DNA of 64,000 nucleotides from Monodelphis domestica (taxonomy: Eukaryota; Chordata; Mammalia; Didelphimorphia; Didelphidae), in contig NC_077227.1 in NCBI RefSeq assembly GCF_027887165.1, positions 82,668,930 through 82,732,929 on the forward strand. Reading direction: 5' to 3'. Positions within the stretch are counted from its first letter, which is position 1. Every line of letters starts with the position of its first letter. The translations under genes were made by a program, and so were the position numbers. The notes below the pieces were generated by a model. The model was not told the origin of the DNA. It saw only the letters and a list, made by a program, of their open reading frames with translations, and searched no databases. This document shows, one piece after another, positions 11,451-23,499 of this stretch.

Positions 11451-11534
11451 ATAGTCTGGGTCCAACCAAAGCCCATGGGGGGGGGACCCTTCATAAGAAG
11501 AAATGACTGAATAAATTGACCTAAAAATAATTGA

Positions 11535-11720
11535 ATAGTCACTTTGGTATTGTGGAAAGTTACTTGGGCTCTGGCTTTAAATGCATTTGCATTTGAATCC
11601 TGGTTTTGACACTGGGTATATGTGTGATGTTGGAAATGTTGATTCTCAGTTCCTCATCAACAAAATAGATTGAACTAACTGACCCCTTGGTCCCTTCTTG
11701 TTCTGAATCTATGATTCAAT
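11535..11720 (+). repeat. Marsupial SINE/MIR-type, forward
   Basis: Starts near TTGGTATTGTGGAAAG; ends near CTTGTTCTGAATCTATGATT, the usual 3' text of this class. Confidence 0.65.
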
Positions 11721-12714
11721 TCAGGCTCTCGGAGCCAATTAGATTGCTGTTTGTAGGAATAAACTACCTTTTAAGAGAAATACCATTGGATTTCAAGAAA
11801 AAAGCACTCAACCCAGGAGAATGTTAAAGAGCATTTGTAGATTTCCTTAGTGAACATGAACTAAACACAAACAAACCCAACTGGGAAATGGTTTAGGTTT
11901 TCTGAACGTAAAATACAAGATGCCCAACTAGACTATGAAAAAATAACCCACTCAAGAAATGGGTTTAATACATAACAGAGCACAAAGGTTTCCCCTTCAG
12001 ACTTACCAGATTGTTTGCTGGGCATGAGGCATAGGGCAATGTGTTTTCTTTAGTTAATATTTAAATGTAAAGTGTGCAAGGTTCTAGTCTTCAATTTACA
12101 CTTCCCTCCCAGACACGCTCAGTCAGTTAAGTATAGCCCACGTTTAATTGGGAGCTGCTGCAGACTAGTTCATCTCTTTCCTTTATAAGTGAGCCACCCC
12201 GCTTCCCTCCCAGATCCCCCATCCCCATCTAGGAAAGCAGACTGGCTGTCCTCCGACCCTGGGAGTGATCATCAGCCTTTAATAATAGCTTGTCTGCCTT
12301 GGGAAATTTTGCAGGCCAGGGCAGGCCTGAGTTCTTCTGTGTTTGCTCATGACTTTCCTTCCCCTAACCAAACAGGCTTCATCTTATAACTCCCTGCACT
12401 AGGTAAATAGCAGGCACACTCTGGTTTCCTTTCATTGAAACCAAAGGCAGCTTTCTCTTGAGTGCTGGAGCGCATACATCTACAGTTTTTAAAAATTTTT
12501 ATTTTTTTGTTGATTTATTTTTTGTTTTTGCATCAGCATTTCTGACTGAAGCTCTCCCCTTACCAGTTAACTCCCCTTTGCCACAAAGAATGAAAAAGAA
12601 AGCATTTGGGGAAAGGGAGAAGTTCTATAAAGCCCAACAACACAGAATGTGCAAGATTCCATACCAATAGTCCCCCACCTCTGCAAAAAAGGGTCGAGTG
12701 CATCTTCCCAACAC
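11721..12714. other. Repeat-free block
   Basis: No transposon recognised; 12100-12420 is unusually clean of repeats and moderately GC-rich. Open frames at 12189-12389 and 12458-12670 resemble no known protein. Confidence 0.4.
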
Positions 12715-13085
12715 TTTTCTAGAGTCAAGCAAATTCCTTAGAATTACACATCATTCGAGTTGGAGTTTGGGGGGTTTTCCATTTATATTGTCGTAATCAT
12801 TGTGTATGTCATTTTTTCTGGTTCTACTTGTTTCTCCCTGTATCAGTTAGAGTCCATCTTCCCATGCTTCTCTGAATTTCTCATATTCGTCCTTTTTTGT
12901 GTGGCTCTGTGACGTCCCATTCTGTTTAGGCATTCTCCAGTCAGTGGATACACACTTTGTTTCAAGTTCTTTGCTACCACAGAAAGGGCTACTGAGCGTA
13001 TATTGATATTTATGAGACTTTTCTTCCTTGGGTTGGCCTCCTTGAAGTGTCTGCCTGGTCCAAATGCATCCATTTTTACAAAGCA
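12715..13085 (-). mobile_element. Older L1 3' region, inverted
   Basis: On the minus strand it gives an ORF2-tail-like text around 12843-13140 (ERMPKQNG-type remnants, E-AWEDGL) in the same order as the other older L1 tails. Well diverged; boundaries approximate. Confidence 0.55.
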
Positions 13086-13625
13086 TTTTCTCTTTGCAGC
13101 AGAATGGCTCAACCCAAGCTAAGCTTTGCCTGTGGCTCACAGTTCTCTCAAATCTCCTCTCTGCAAATGCTCAGGTTCAATGCTGGTCCTTATGGACAGA
13201 CATACCAAGAGCTCCTGCTGAGACCAAGGGGAGCTATTCCAGTCCGTGGAAGAGAGATCAGGACCAGACTTTGAAGCCATTAAAAACAGCACACCACAGG
13301 TCTTGAAACCAGCAGGGATTGTCTTTATGTGAGATATGTGAGTTGAGCCTGACCATTTATTATACAAAGTACTGCTGTATTTTCGGACTAGAGGAAGGGG
13401 GTTGGTTGTGATATAGAATGCACACATGTTGTCAGTTGCTTCTATAGAGGGTAATGTTTAACCAATCAAAATGTTCATCTACCAGCAGAATTTATGGTCA
13501 CCGTATGTTTGTCAAAGACATTCTGTAGTCACCAACAGATAATTTTCTACAGGAAAGCCCTCTAGTGGCAAGGCAAACCCAACCTTCTTAACTGTTGTAC
13601 TTCGTCTTTAAGGAAAATTGCAATA
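13086..13625. other. Unassigned
   Basis: Overlapping short open frames on both strands; none recognised. Confidence 0.45.
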
Positions 13626-14322
13626 TGCAAAAAAAACATCACTTATTTTATTATGCTTCTCTTTATTGTACTTTGTAGCTGTTGAGTTTGTTTGTTTTTT
13701 ATATAATTTAAGGTTTTTAGCAACCCTACATTGTTCAAGTCTGTCAGCACCATTTTTCCACCAGCATGTGCTCACATCGTATTTCTCTGTCACATTCTGG
13801 TAATTCTTGCAATATTCTAAACTTTTTCATTATTTTATATATATATATATGTTGGTGATCTGTGATCAGTGATCTTTGATGTCACTACTGTAATTGCTTT
13901 GGAGTTCTATGAACAATGCCCATAACTGATAATGTTGTTTGTGTTCTGACTGCTCCACCAACCAGTCAATCCCCATCCCTTCCTCTCTCCTCAAGCCTCC
14001 CTATTTCCTGAGCCATAAGAATATTGAAATCAGGCCAATTCATAACTCTAAAATGGCTTCTACATGTTCAAAGGAAAAGAAGAGTCCATCGATGAACACA
14101 ATTCATTGTCTTATTTTAAGAAGTTGCCATAGCCTCCCCAAGCTTCAGCAACGACCACCCTGATCAGTCAGCAGCCACCATCGACACCCAGGAAAGAGTT
14201 TCGACCACCAAAAGAGATTATGACTAGCCAACAGCAATGGTTCATGTGACTTGCTTTAGTGAGATATTTGCTTTATTGTGATAGTCTAGAATCAAACCCA
14301 CAATATCTCCACGGTATGCCTG
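13626..14322 (+). mobile_element. Internally deleted Tigger1-type (pogo/Tc1-mariner) DNA transposon
   Basis: The left part follows the Tigger1 5' region closely (TTATGCTTCTCTTTATTGTA, GTTTTTAGCAACCCTACATT, GTGATCTGTGATCAGTGATC). The transposase start is recognisable at 14052-14084 (MASTCSKEKKS, compare MASKCSSERKS). The sequence then jumps to the Tigger1 3' region (CACCCTGATCAGTCAGCAGC) and the terminal inverted repeat ending GGTATGCCTG, followed by TA. Nearly all of the transposase gene is missing, so it could only have moved with enzyme from another copy. The left end is eroded and approximate. Confidence 0.88.
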
Positions 14323-14324
14323 TA

Positions 14325-15454
14325 CTAAGAAATAGGTTGGTAGCTTCTCTACAAGTAGTAGTCAATAATCCAATCCAGTAACTCAATCCAAAAACAAACC
14401 AGTGGGCTACCTTAGTAGATAGCACGTTCCCCCCTCACTAGAGACAGTACCATGACTCTGAGAGGTACAGATGAAAACAGGAAGGTCTAAGGGTCCCTGA
14501 AAATTTTTCCCCTGAGAAAAAGCTTGTACCTGGGGGCAACCTCATTATGTGAGCAAAAGTTTAAGGTGGAGTAGAAAGACAAAAACTGTGATTAATATTA
14601 GAAATTATTATTTTCAAGGGCATGTTCTATTTTCAGAAGCTTCATTACCAGAGGCAGAAAGAATAGCAGGGTTCTAGATCCTGGATTCTTCCTCTATTGT
14701 CTCTGAAGAGCATTACCCTCCTTCTCTTTGGGGAGATGACCTATGTCCTCCTTAATCCAAGGGAAGATAGTTTTCGTGTTTTTCAAGATAGCCCCTCACC
14801 AGTAACACACAGACCAAACATGGTTATATATGGCTTTTGGAAGTGTCCTTTTGCCTCTCTCAGTGACTAGAGTTACTTAATCATAGCCCTGACTCAGTCT
14901 CCTATGAGACCTATAAGTGACCTGTAACTGGGAGTACAACCAGCTTCCTTCTCTTCCTCTTCTTCAGCCTCAGCAATTTCCAGCCTTGGAAATACAGGAA
15001 ATTTTTTAAATGATAAAGTTGCCCCATTTTACAAAGAAATAAACAATAGATTCAGAGATGTTAAATGACCCTCCACAAGATCCGAACAATTATAGTAAAT
15101 AATAGAAATTGAATCCAGGTTCACTGACTCCAAAATCCATTGCTATTTATTTCTGCTATCAGTGCCATGTCTTTCAAAGACATTGAGGGAAAGAGAAAGG
15201 TCCAAGCAACCCAGTAGGTTCTTCTGAAAGAAAGCTGCAGCTGGATGGTGGGGCTAAGGCTTGAGATGTAGAGAAAAAGGAACTCTTCACCCAACCTTGT
15301 TTTTTGTTAAGATCTGTTCTAAGAAATGCAAGTCAAAATATCTTTAAGATGCCATCTTAAGCCTGCTGAAATGGTGGAAAGATGACTGGGAAAGAGACAA
15401 AATTCAAAGTCATTAGGGCAACAGCAGCAACAGAGGAATCATGAGCCTGGGAAG
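14325..15454. other. Unassigned
   Basis: No gene recognised. Confidence 0.5.
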
Positions 15455-15552
15455 CTGAAAGGAACCTCAGAGACATGGAGGTCATCCCTCTCATTTTATA
15501 GATGATAAAACTGAGGCACAGAGAGGCTAGGTGATTTGCCCAAGACCACACA
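15455..15552 (-). repeat. MIR-type fragment
   Basis: TAGATGATAAAACTGAGGCA CORE text followed by GGTGATTTGCCCAAGACCAC. Confidence 0.65.
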
Positions 15553-15850
15553 TGTCAATAAGCATTTATTAAGCACCTACTACTCACCAGGCATCATACT
15601 AAACTCCTAGAAGTAACATAAAGGCAAGAGATGGTTTCTGCCCTCAAAGAACTTACAACCTAATAAGAGGGGTGACAAGTAGACAACTACATACAAACAA
15701 GCTAAAGAAGATATAAAGTGAGAAATGATTAACGGAGGAAAAGTGCTAAAACGAATGCTTCTTGTAGAAAGAAGGATGTTAGCTGGGACTTCAAAGAAGT
15801 AGAGAAAACTGGAGAGGTAGAGATGAGGAGGAAGTTAATATCAGAGCCAA
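15553..15850 (+). repeat. Old interspersed repeat, same class
   Basis: ATAAGCATTTATTAAGCACC (from 15556), CTGCCCTCAAAGAACTTACA, then AGGATGTTAGCTGGGACTTC. Confidence 0.55.
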
Positions 15851-15939
15851 GATTCAAACACCCATCCTTTCACTCCAAATCTAACTTTCCCTGGGCCATA
15901 CTGCCTCTGCCAAGAAGAGAAAAGAAAAAAAGAAAAGAT

Positions 15940-16150
15940 TGGTGTAGAACCCTTTAAAGTTTATTTAAACAAGTCATTGCATTTTCTTCTCTTCACAACA
16001 CCTCTTAAAGTGAAGGCTAATTATTCACCCCTTTTTATGGATGAGTAAACTGAGGCTTCTAAGAAAGTAAAGGATTTGCCCAGGGTCACATAGCTAATGA
16101 GCATCTGAGACAGGATTTGAACTGAGGTGCCTATTCACTGTGTCCTCCCT
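15940..16150 (-). repeat. MIR, fairly long
   Basis: GGATGAGTAAACTGAGGCTT, GGATTTGCCCAGGGTCACAT, and ATTTGAACTGAGGTGCC. Confidence 0.75.
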
Positions 16151-16289
16151 CCACTTTCTATAGAGGTGAATGAAAATACTTGAGGATGAGGGCATAGAAG
16201 AACACTAACACGGAAACCCATGGAGGGAGAAAATAGGGGGACAAGAGTGGCTGGCATCAAAAGCAGGTCAAAGGGCAGCAAAAGGGGAG

Positions 16290-16990
16290 GGGGACTGAAC
16301 CAGTCCTGCTTCCCTGTTTTGCCTAAGGCCAGCCCTGCCCCCCTGACTCCTCAGAAGGTTCAATAAGGCTTGGGAGGCCCACAAAAGACATTTCCTGGAA
16401 GCCTGAGAGCTGAGACTCTTCTGCTCTTCCTTCTTTATTGGGCAGTGACATCTGCTGTGATTCTCATTCTGGCTTTGAAATTCCCTCCACTGTATGCTTT
16501 GGGCCCTAGAAGAATTTGCCTTTAACTGCTTAGACTATTTCACCTCCGAGACTCCTTATTCCTCCAACGAACCGAAATGCGTTGCTTTTTTCTTTCTTTC
16601 TTTCTAAAGGAAAGGGCATAAAACATAAAAGGTGAGGCACTTTCCAAAGGTGCTAGAGCATTACAAAAAGAACACACGTGTGTGAACTTTTCCCCTTGGC
16701 CGGCAGCCAATCTATTCCGATGAGTCACTTTGACATCCCTATGAAAGGTGGGGAGCTGCCAGACCAAGGAAATTGCCTCCGAGGAAGGGAAAGGGGGAAA
16801 GGAGGTGGAATGGCTTTTTTTCGGGAGCACCTCACACATGTTAATAGCAGTCATGACTCTTCTCACTGGGGGAGGGGGGGGGGAGGACCTTTTACCTCCG
16901 GGATCTAGGAAGACAGGGGTGGCCCCGAGGCGGGGGTGGGGTGGGGGTGGGGTTGATGTGAGGGAAGGACACTAAGGTGCTCACGGCAGG
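16290..16990 (+). other. GC-richer, repeat-free block with promoter-like motifs
   Basis: No transposon is recognised. It contains CCAAT (16707-16711), an AP-1 type TGAGTCA (16721-16727) and the G-quadruplex above. No splice-consistent coding exon was seen. A regulatory role is only a guess. Confidence 0.35.
16932..16952 (+). other. Strong G-quadruplex motif
   Basis: G5-T-G4-T-G5-T-G4, four long G runs with single-base loops; a further G-rich run sits at 16868-16886. Confidence 0.75.
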
Positions 16991-17394
16991 CAGGAAGGCT
17001 CCAACGCTACAGAACAGAGCTTGACCCATTATCTGAATCTGGATTTTACTGGGGAAAGGAAAAGTGTCATTTGTCTTCTGCTACGGAAACAGAAGGAAAA
17101 CCACCAAAGGAAACTCCAAGATTGGCTTTGGGATGGTCCCACAGGCAGATGTCTCCCAGGACCTGAGGAGCTTGCGAAAGCTGGAGAACCCCCAGAAGGG
17201 CTTTGGGGGAGTTTGATTCTGCTTTTTCTACTGTAAAAATGTCACTGATATATTTGGAATCTTATAGCTTGCAGGATTTCAACAGAAGCCCAAGAATTAA
17301 CAGTCCTAATACCAAGTACATACAGAAAGAGAAAATGTCAAAATCTAAATAAGGATTTGAATGCTGAATGCTGAACAGCCCTGAACTTCCACTA
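16991..17394. other. Unassigned
   Basis: A 71-codon frame (17021-17236) has no recognisable domain. Confidence 0.45.
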
Positions 17395-17850
17395 TAAATA
17401 CATATATATTCAGTAGAATATTGGCATAAAATGTATTTTTACTGTGTATGCTAAAAGTATATGCAATGCTATGTAAATATATAAAATCATATCTACTATG
17501 TATTTATAGAAATATATAAAAGAATACTATATTTATATTGATATATAAAATATATGTGCTATATGGATATATTTAATTATTATTAAGATATTAAATACTA
17601 TGTACTTATATACATATATAAAATCTATATACTGCATTTACATAAATATATAAAATTATATATACTATATGTTTATATATAATAAAAATAGTACATATAA
17701 TTATCTATTACATTATTAAAGTATTAAATATGTATTTATATAAATATATAAAACTATATGCTCTATTTATATAATTATAAAAATTATATATACTATATTG
17801 ATATAAATATATACTTTTAAATATATGCATTTCTATATTTATATAAAAGT
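17395..17850 (+). repeat. AT-rich higher-order tandem repeat
   Basis: About 450 bases of A/T text. Segments beginning ATTAAGATATTAAAT (17582) and ATTAAAGTATTAAAT (17714) and what follows them run in parallel, suggesting a diverged repeat period of about 132 bases. Confidence 0.6.
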
Positions 17851-18961
17851 GATAACCACCATATTATAGGCTAAGGTTCTGATTTCATGGGTAAAACCAA
17901 CATCCACTTCTCATTTTCAGAACTCAAAAAGGGGAAAAAAAGACCTTTCAAACCAGGAAGTTACCCTTTTTTTAGATTTTATTAGCAGATAATGAGAAAT
18001 TCATATTTTCAAGAAAAATCAACCTATTTCACCCCTGAGGTTGAATACTAAAATGAATGCCATCAGGTAAAAGAAAATAATCAACTGAAGTTCACCAGTC
18101 AAGTCCTAACCTTGGTTCAAAATACCATAAATATATAACTGACTCCTTGACTGAATTTAAATGTTTGGGTATTTGAGGGTTACAGTCTTCATGGTCCTAA
18201 TATAAACAGGCAAAGACCGGCTAATAACCTGGCATTTTCATCTACTTAACATGTGTGGGTAGGTAGATGAATATGGGTGTCAGTGTTGCCACAGTCTGGT
18301 AACAACAGGCAAATATGAAAAATTCACTTAACCATCAGGAATTTTTTACTACACGACTCCAAACTTGGCGAATCTGTGTGTGTGTGTGTGTGTTTTACAG
18401 AACTGACTTACTTTTATTGAACTCATTCATTATTTGATCTGGTACTATGTCCCTTGAAAAATATGGTATATATATTTGAACTAGATTATCTCTAACACAC
18501 CTTCCAGTTTTCTTATCTTCATTATCTGTTCTTTGATTCACATACATATATATGTATGTGAGTGCTTGATAGGCTGCTAGATTTTTTGCTCAAGGTAAAA
18601 TCACCACTTCAAGAGTTGGTGACTTTCTTCTATATCTAAGAAAAATAACTCAAACAAAATACCTCAATGAAATGTATCAGTTACAGCAAGTGTGCTTCTG
18701 GTAAATCTGCAATAATTTGTGATTATTATAATTAGTTGTGAATCGTCTCCATCTTTTCTCTTACTAGCACCATCCCTTTCCTCCAAAGATCATATATTTC
18801 TACCATTAGATGAATCTAATCCATTTCAGAAACAGATTCAGACTACTAATAAAAAAAAAAAAAGCCAAGTAATGCCCATGTTCCATAATTCTTATTCCCC
18901 CTCAAAAAAAAAAAACAAAAAACACAAGGTCAGGATTCATAAAAGTCTCTTTAATTTGATG

Positions 18962-18966
<5 letters not shown>
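17851..18966. other. Unassigned
   Basis: AT-rich, with a (TG)n run near 18376-18393. Confidence 0.5.
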
Positions 18967-19018
<52 letters not shown>

Positions 19019-19205
19019 GTCTTTCTCTCTGTGTGTCTTTATCTCTCTGTCTGTCTGTCTGTCTCTCTGTCTTTGTCTTTCTTTGTCTCTGTCTCTCTGT
19101 CTTTCTCTGTCTCTGTCTCTGTCTTTCTCTGTCTCTCCCTCTGTCTTTCTCTCTGTGTGTCTTTATCTCTCTGTCTGTCTGTCTGTCTCTCTCTCTTTCT
19201 CTTTT
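18967..19205 (+). repeat. (CT)n / (CTGT)n tract with a 124-bp internal duplication
   Basis: A pure (CT)n run up to about 19014, then a C/T/G mixture. A 48-base stretch starting at 19021 recurs at 19145. Confidence 0.9.
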
Positions 19206-20044
19206 TTGCTTGACCTTACTTCCTGTCATTGGCAAGGATGAAGCAGCTTTTATTCACTCTAATAGCCATATAGTATAACCCTTGCTGGGAACAACTGCTA
19301 CATATGCTTCTCTTTGTAGAATGCTACAATCTTGGGAAGTCATATGTCTGGTTTGAAAAGGGTCATTTACAACCTGTCGTTTGACCTAAGGGATGAAGGA
19401 GCCCATACTTTTTGCCTTATATACTGTATTTCCTTCCTGGATTTTTCGCATGTTTAACACTGCACAGGTGGTTCTGGGTTTCAAAACCAGGTGTCTAAGG
19501 TTAAAGTCATTTGCTTGAAATATTTAGTTCCTTATGATTTTTGGTTTGGAATTCAACACTCATAAACTACAGAGACAATGTTGGCTTAACTTGATTTTTT
19601 ATTACATTTTTCTTTTACTGTTCTCTTTTTCTAATTTTTCCCCCTATGGTTTTATTTACTCCCTAAAAGTGGTGTAAAATCCCTACAGCTTGTTCACAAA
19701 TGGTGCCTCAAAGAGGAGGGATATACAACACAAACAAGTGGGCCATTTTACAGTTGGTTGCTGTTTTTTTTTTCTTTTCAGTTACAGCACAATGGAACTG
19801 ACTTGGTTATTTGGGTGGTTCCAAGGTAATCAGACCACATAGATTTCATCAGGGATTTGGCAACTGCTGTTCCTATAGAAATCACAGGAAGTTCAATTTG
19901 GCCAGCCAATTCAATTCAACACATTTTTATTAAGCTCTTTTACATATGAGTCATGTTGGGAGGCCCTGGCCATCTTCACCAAACTATTTTGTAGATTCCA
20001 AATAAAGATACCTGAGAAGAATTCAAAGACTACAAAAGAGAAAA
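19206..20044. other. Unassigned
   Basis: No gene or clear repeat. Confidence 0.5.
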
Positions 20045-20164
20045 CATGTAGAGTTGAACCTTGCAAATAAGCATTTCAAAGTTCCTGCTCCTAAGGTACT
20101 GAGGGTACAAAGTCAAAAAACAAACAAAAAACAAAGCCATCCTTGTCCTCAAGAAACTTTTCTT

Positions 20165-20202
20165 CAGGACAGCTAGGTGGCTCAATGGAGAGAGAGCCAG
20201 AC
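20165..20202 (+). repeat. SINE head fragment
   Basis: GGACAGCTAGGTGGCTCAAT followed by GGAGAGAGAGCCAGACC, the tRNA-like start of a marsupial SINE without its body. Confidence 0.55.
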
Positions 20203-20409
20203 CTGTTTCCCCTCCAAAGTACATTGATTCATTCAATTCAAACCATTCTGTTTAAAAAAATAAATTAGAACAGAAGCAGATTAAATACCTTTCACAGCTA
20301 TGGATAAGGGATGAAGAGTTAGTTAATTGAACAAGAGATTGAGGAAATTACAAAAAGATAAAATTGATCATCTGCTTCCCTGAAATTGAAAAACATACAC
20401 AAAAATCAG

Positions 20410-21010
20410 GGAATTTAGGATAAGGGAAGCTGCCAAGTGGAAATGGTTGAACAAATCAAAGTACAATGCTGTAAAAAATGACAAGCAGGATCAATGTAGA
20501 GAAACCTCAGATGCACATCTGAACTGATACAAAATAAAGGAAGCTGGGCTAAGAAAACAATATACAAAATGACTACAACAATGTACATTGAAGGAGCAAC
20601 TAGACTAGCTACTGGCTGGTCTCCCTGACACAAGACTCTCCCTACTCCAGGCATACCCCATAGCTGTCAAACTGATATTCTTTTTTTTTTTTTAATTCTT
20701 TATCTTCTGTCTTAGAATCAATACAATGAATATATTGGTTCCAAGCATGGCCAGGCAAAGGCAATGGGCGTTAAGAGACATGCCCAGGGTCACACAGCTA
20801 GAAAGTGTCTGAGGCAAGATTTGAACCCAGGACTTCCTGTCTCTGGTAGGGCCTCTCAATCCACTGAGCCACCTAACTGCTCCCTGTCAAACTGATGTTC
20901 TAAAGGCACTCATGACAAAAAAGGCACTCATGACAAAAAAGACTATCCACCATTATAAAAAGAACTGAGGGATCCTAAATGAAGAGTGAAGCCTACCATT
21001 CTACCATTCT
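20410..21010 (+). mobile_element. Older L1 3' end, interrupted by a SINE
   Basis: Left part 20410-20663 (AAATGGTTGAACAAATCAAA, the ORF2-tail region) and right part 20902-21010 (GACTATCCACCATTATAAAA) are separated by the SINE at 20682-20883. The right part matches 23820-23880 closely. A local 18-19-base duplication (GGCACTCATGACAAAAAA) occurs at 20907-20942. Confidence 0.75.
20682..20883 (-). mobile_element. tRNA-headed SINE with 18-bp target duplication
   Basis: Poly-T then body, ending with the reverse complement of the tRNA-like head (GAGCCACCTAACTGCTCC). Flanks CTGTCAAACTGATATTCT (20664-20681) and 20884-20901 match at 17 of 18 bases. It sits inside an older L1 3' end. The type resembles opossum SINE1/dasyurid WSINE families. 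Confidence 0.88.
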
Positions 21011-21344
21011 GACCATGTCATTTCCCTACTCAATAAATTCCAGTGGCTCCCTAACTTGACTTACAAAATTATAGAATCTAAGCTTGGTTCCAAAGAAGAG
21101 ATATGAAGTGACATCGCCCTACCCCATCCCCTTTGCAGAGGTGGGTGTTGAAATATTACATATCATTTAGATTTTTTTAAATATGTAAATTAGATTAGGT
21201 TTGCTAAATTAATTTTTTCTTATTTATTAAAAATATTCTTTTTTATAAGCAATACTTCTCTGGAATGGAAGGAAGGAAGGGTTATCAGAGCAAATATAGG
21301 CAGTGTAAAAATAAAAATGTCAATAATGCATTTTTAAAAGAATT

Positions 21345-21480
21345 CAACAAAAATTATTAATTTTCTACTGTATACAAAGCACTAGATTAGACACTGAGAT
21401 TACAAAAAAAGAAAAAGACAGTCCCAGAGATCAAAGTGCTTACATTTTCTGGAGCAAATTAAAGAACAAACTTTTAAAAT
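21345..21480 (+). repeat. Old interspersed repeat, same class
   Basis: TTCTACTGTATACAAAGCAC to CAAAGTGCTTACATTTTCTG. Confidence 0.45.
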
Positions 21481-23349
21481 GTTGCCTGTGAAGTATCTTT
21501 GTCTTCATAACTGATATATATCAGAGTCCACAAGAATATCACTTAGAAAATAAAATTGCAAATACCCATAAGGACTTAAGGTGAGCCAGTAATGGATATC
21601 CTCTCCCACCCATCCCCCATTTAAAATAAATTTTAAAACAAAACAAAAGAAAACAGACCACCACTACCCTGACTTCTCAATTACCTGGAGGATTACAAAC
21701 AAGACCATTTACTGATTGATTGATTGATTTTTAACTCAAATAATCTCTGTGGTTTGACATGGTCAAAGGATGACTTTTCCATGAGAAAATTGTATAAAAT
21801 ATATTATGAAGGTCCTGTGAGTTTAAAAAAAAAAAAGATGAGTTGCTCAGTAAGAATGAAGATTGCTATCCAGACAGCCTAATTGCAATAGTACCACCCA
21901 TGTAATATTAAAAGAACTAGCAGAAGGTCTCCAGTGCTTTGGATGGGTTCTTTATGGAATATTTATGGGAGGCCTTGGGCCAGAATAGTGCAGGGAAAGA
22001 TGACATGGATGGATCAGCTGGGAGCTCAGATTGTGAAGGGAATCCCAATATTAATGATTTTATGGATTTGTTGAAATATCAAATTTATATAATTGCCTCA
22101 AATTTCCATCTTATCTTTCTAGTATAGACATCGCTTAAAAGATACTCTGGTTAATTATTCTTCCCTTTCCTGTCCCCACCATAGAAAGGGAGATTGGGTG
22201 GGCAGAGGCAGATTTGGGAACTAATTTTCATTATATGTTTGACCACACAAAGGAAGGCAATCCAGGAGTAAACAAAACGCCTGCGCCTTTTATCACTCAG
22301 AGAAACCCCCCCTCCCCAAAATCTAATCAACTGGTTTAACTTTAAGCTACTGTATCTTAATCTAATTATCACATGCAAATAAAGGTTTTCTTTCTATCAG
22401 TGATGGCTCAGTATGACCCTAGCCATAAGGGAGTACTAATAGTAATGCCAGGGAGGTAGACGTTATATAATTTAATTCTGTTGCCAGTAAATAAATAAAA
22501 TCTCTATTTTTATTTTTTTAATAGTTTTTATAAGGTCTGGGAGCTGTATTCCCCAGTGAGAGGTAATGTTGGAGAAAACCACTTAGGTGTAACGTGATGT
22601 TTTTAGTCTGTCAACAAAAAGACAAATTGTTTATTCAAGACATAGGTTATATCTCTATCCAGAATTAAATCCACAAATTTAATTTGTTTTTTTTTTCCCT
22701 AGCCTAATAATGCCTAATCACCAAACAACATCAGACACTGATACATGATAGATCTAGTTCAGTCTTTTGGGGTATTGGAAAATGAACTATTAATATAAGC
22801 AGTCTCTGAGTTAAATGTAAATTTATGAACATCCTTTACATGTAGATGGTGAGATTTACATGGCTTTCTCCCCTCCTCCCACTCACAAGCACACACATGA
22901 CACACACACACACAATTCACTTAGGACTATAATGAAATCATATGGAAAAACCTATCAGTGTTTGCTTGAGAAACCTTATTCTCCAACATCTCTATGTTCT
23001 CTATTTTCATGAATATGGCTGACTCTTCATTCATTCATCCATTCAACTTGAACAGTCTTTGCCATCACTCCTTAATGAGGCCCTCAAACTGATGGATTGG
23101 GTCCCCAGGGGTAACCCTGCTGGACTCAGTTTCTACAGAAAGTGAGTAGCAAAAAGGTCATTTGCAATTCCTATACTAAAAGTCCTTTTCACTTTTTTGT
23201 GACCTCCTCACCAAGTGCCCCTTAGTGCCTGGACAAGCAACCAGATTGGTTTCCAAAGGTCCAAACCTATACTGAGTCCATAGCCAGCAATTGGGGGTGG
23301 GGGATTATACAACTCCCTGAAGCTGCCACTGCCCATGGGTGACTGTCTA
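21481..23349. other. Unassigned
   Basis: Mostly AT-rich unique sequence with a short (CA)n at 22889-22914. No gene recognised. Confidence 0.5.
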
Positions 23350-23470
23350 TGGCCCTGTGAACTTCTTGAGGGCAGGGACTATGTTTTTGTCTTTCTTTGA
23401 ATCCTTAATGCTTAGCATAGTCCCTGGCACACACTAGATGCTTAAGAAATACTTGTTTCATGACTGATTG
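23350..23470 (+). repeat. L2-type 3' end
   Basis: GAACTTCTTGAGGGCAGGGA and CCTGGCACACACTAGATGCT. Confidence 0.75.
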
Positions 23471-23499
23471 GCTTCTGTTACCATTCTGGTAGATATTAC

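Noticed and set aside
13939-14163. 74-residue frame
   Set aside because: Contains the first codons of a Tigger transposase fused by deletion to 3' sequence; not a host gene.
18719-19213. 164-residue Ser/Leu-rich open frame
   Set aside because: Mostly a translation of the CT/CTGT tract.
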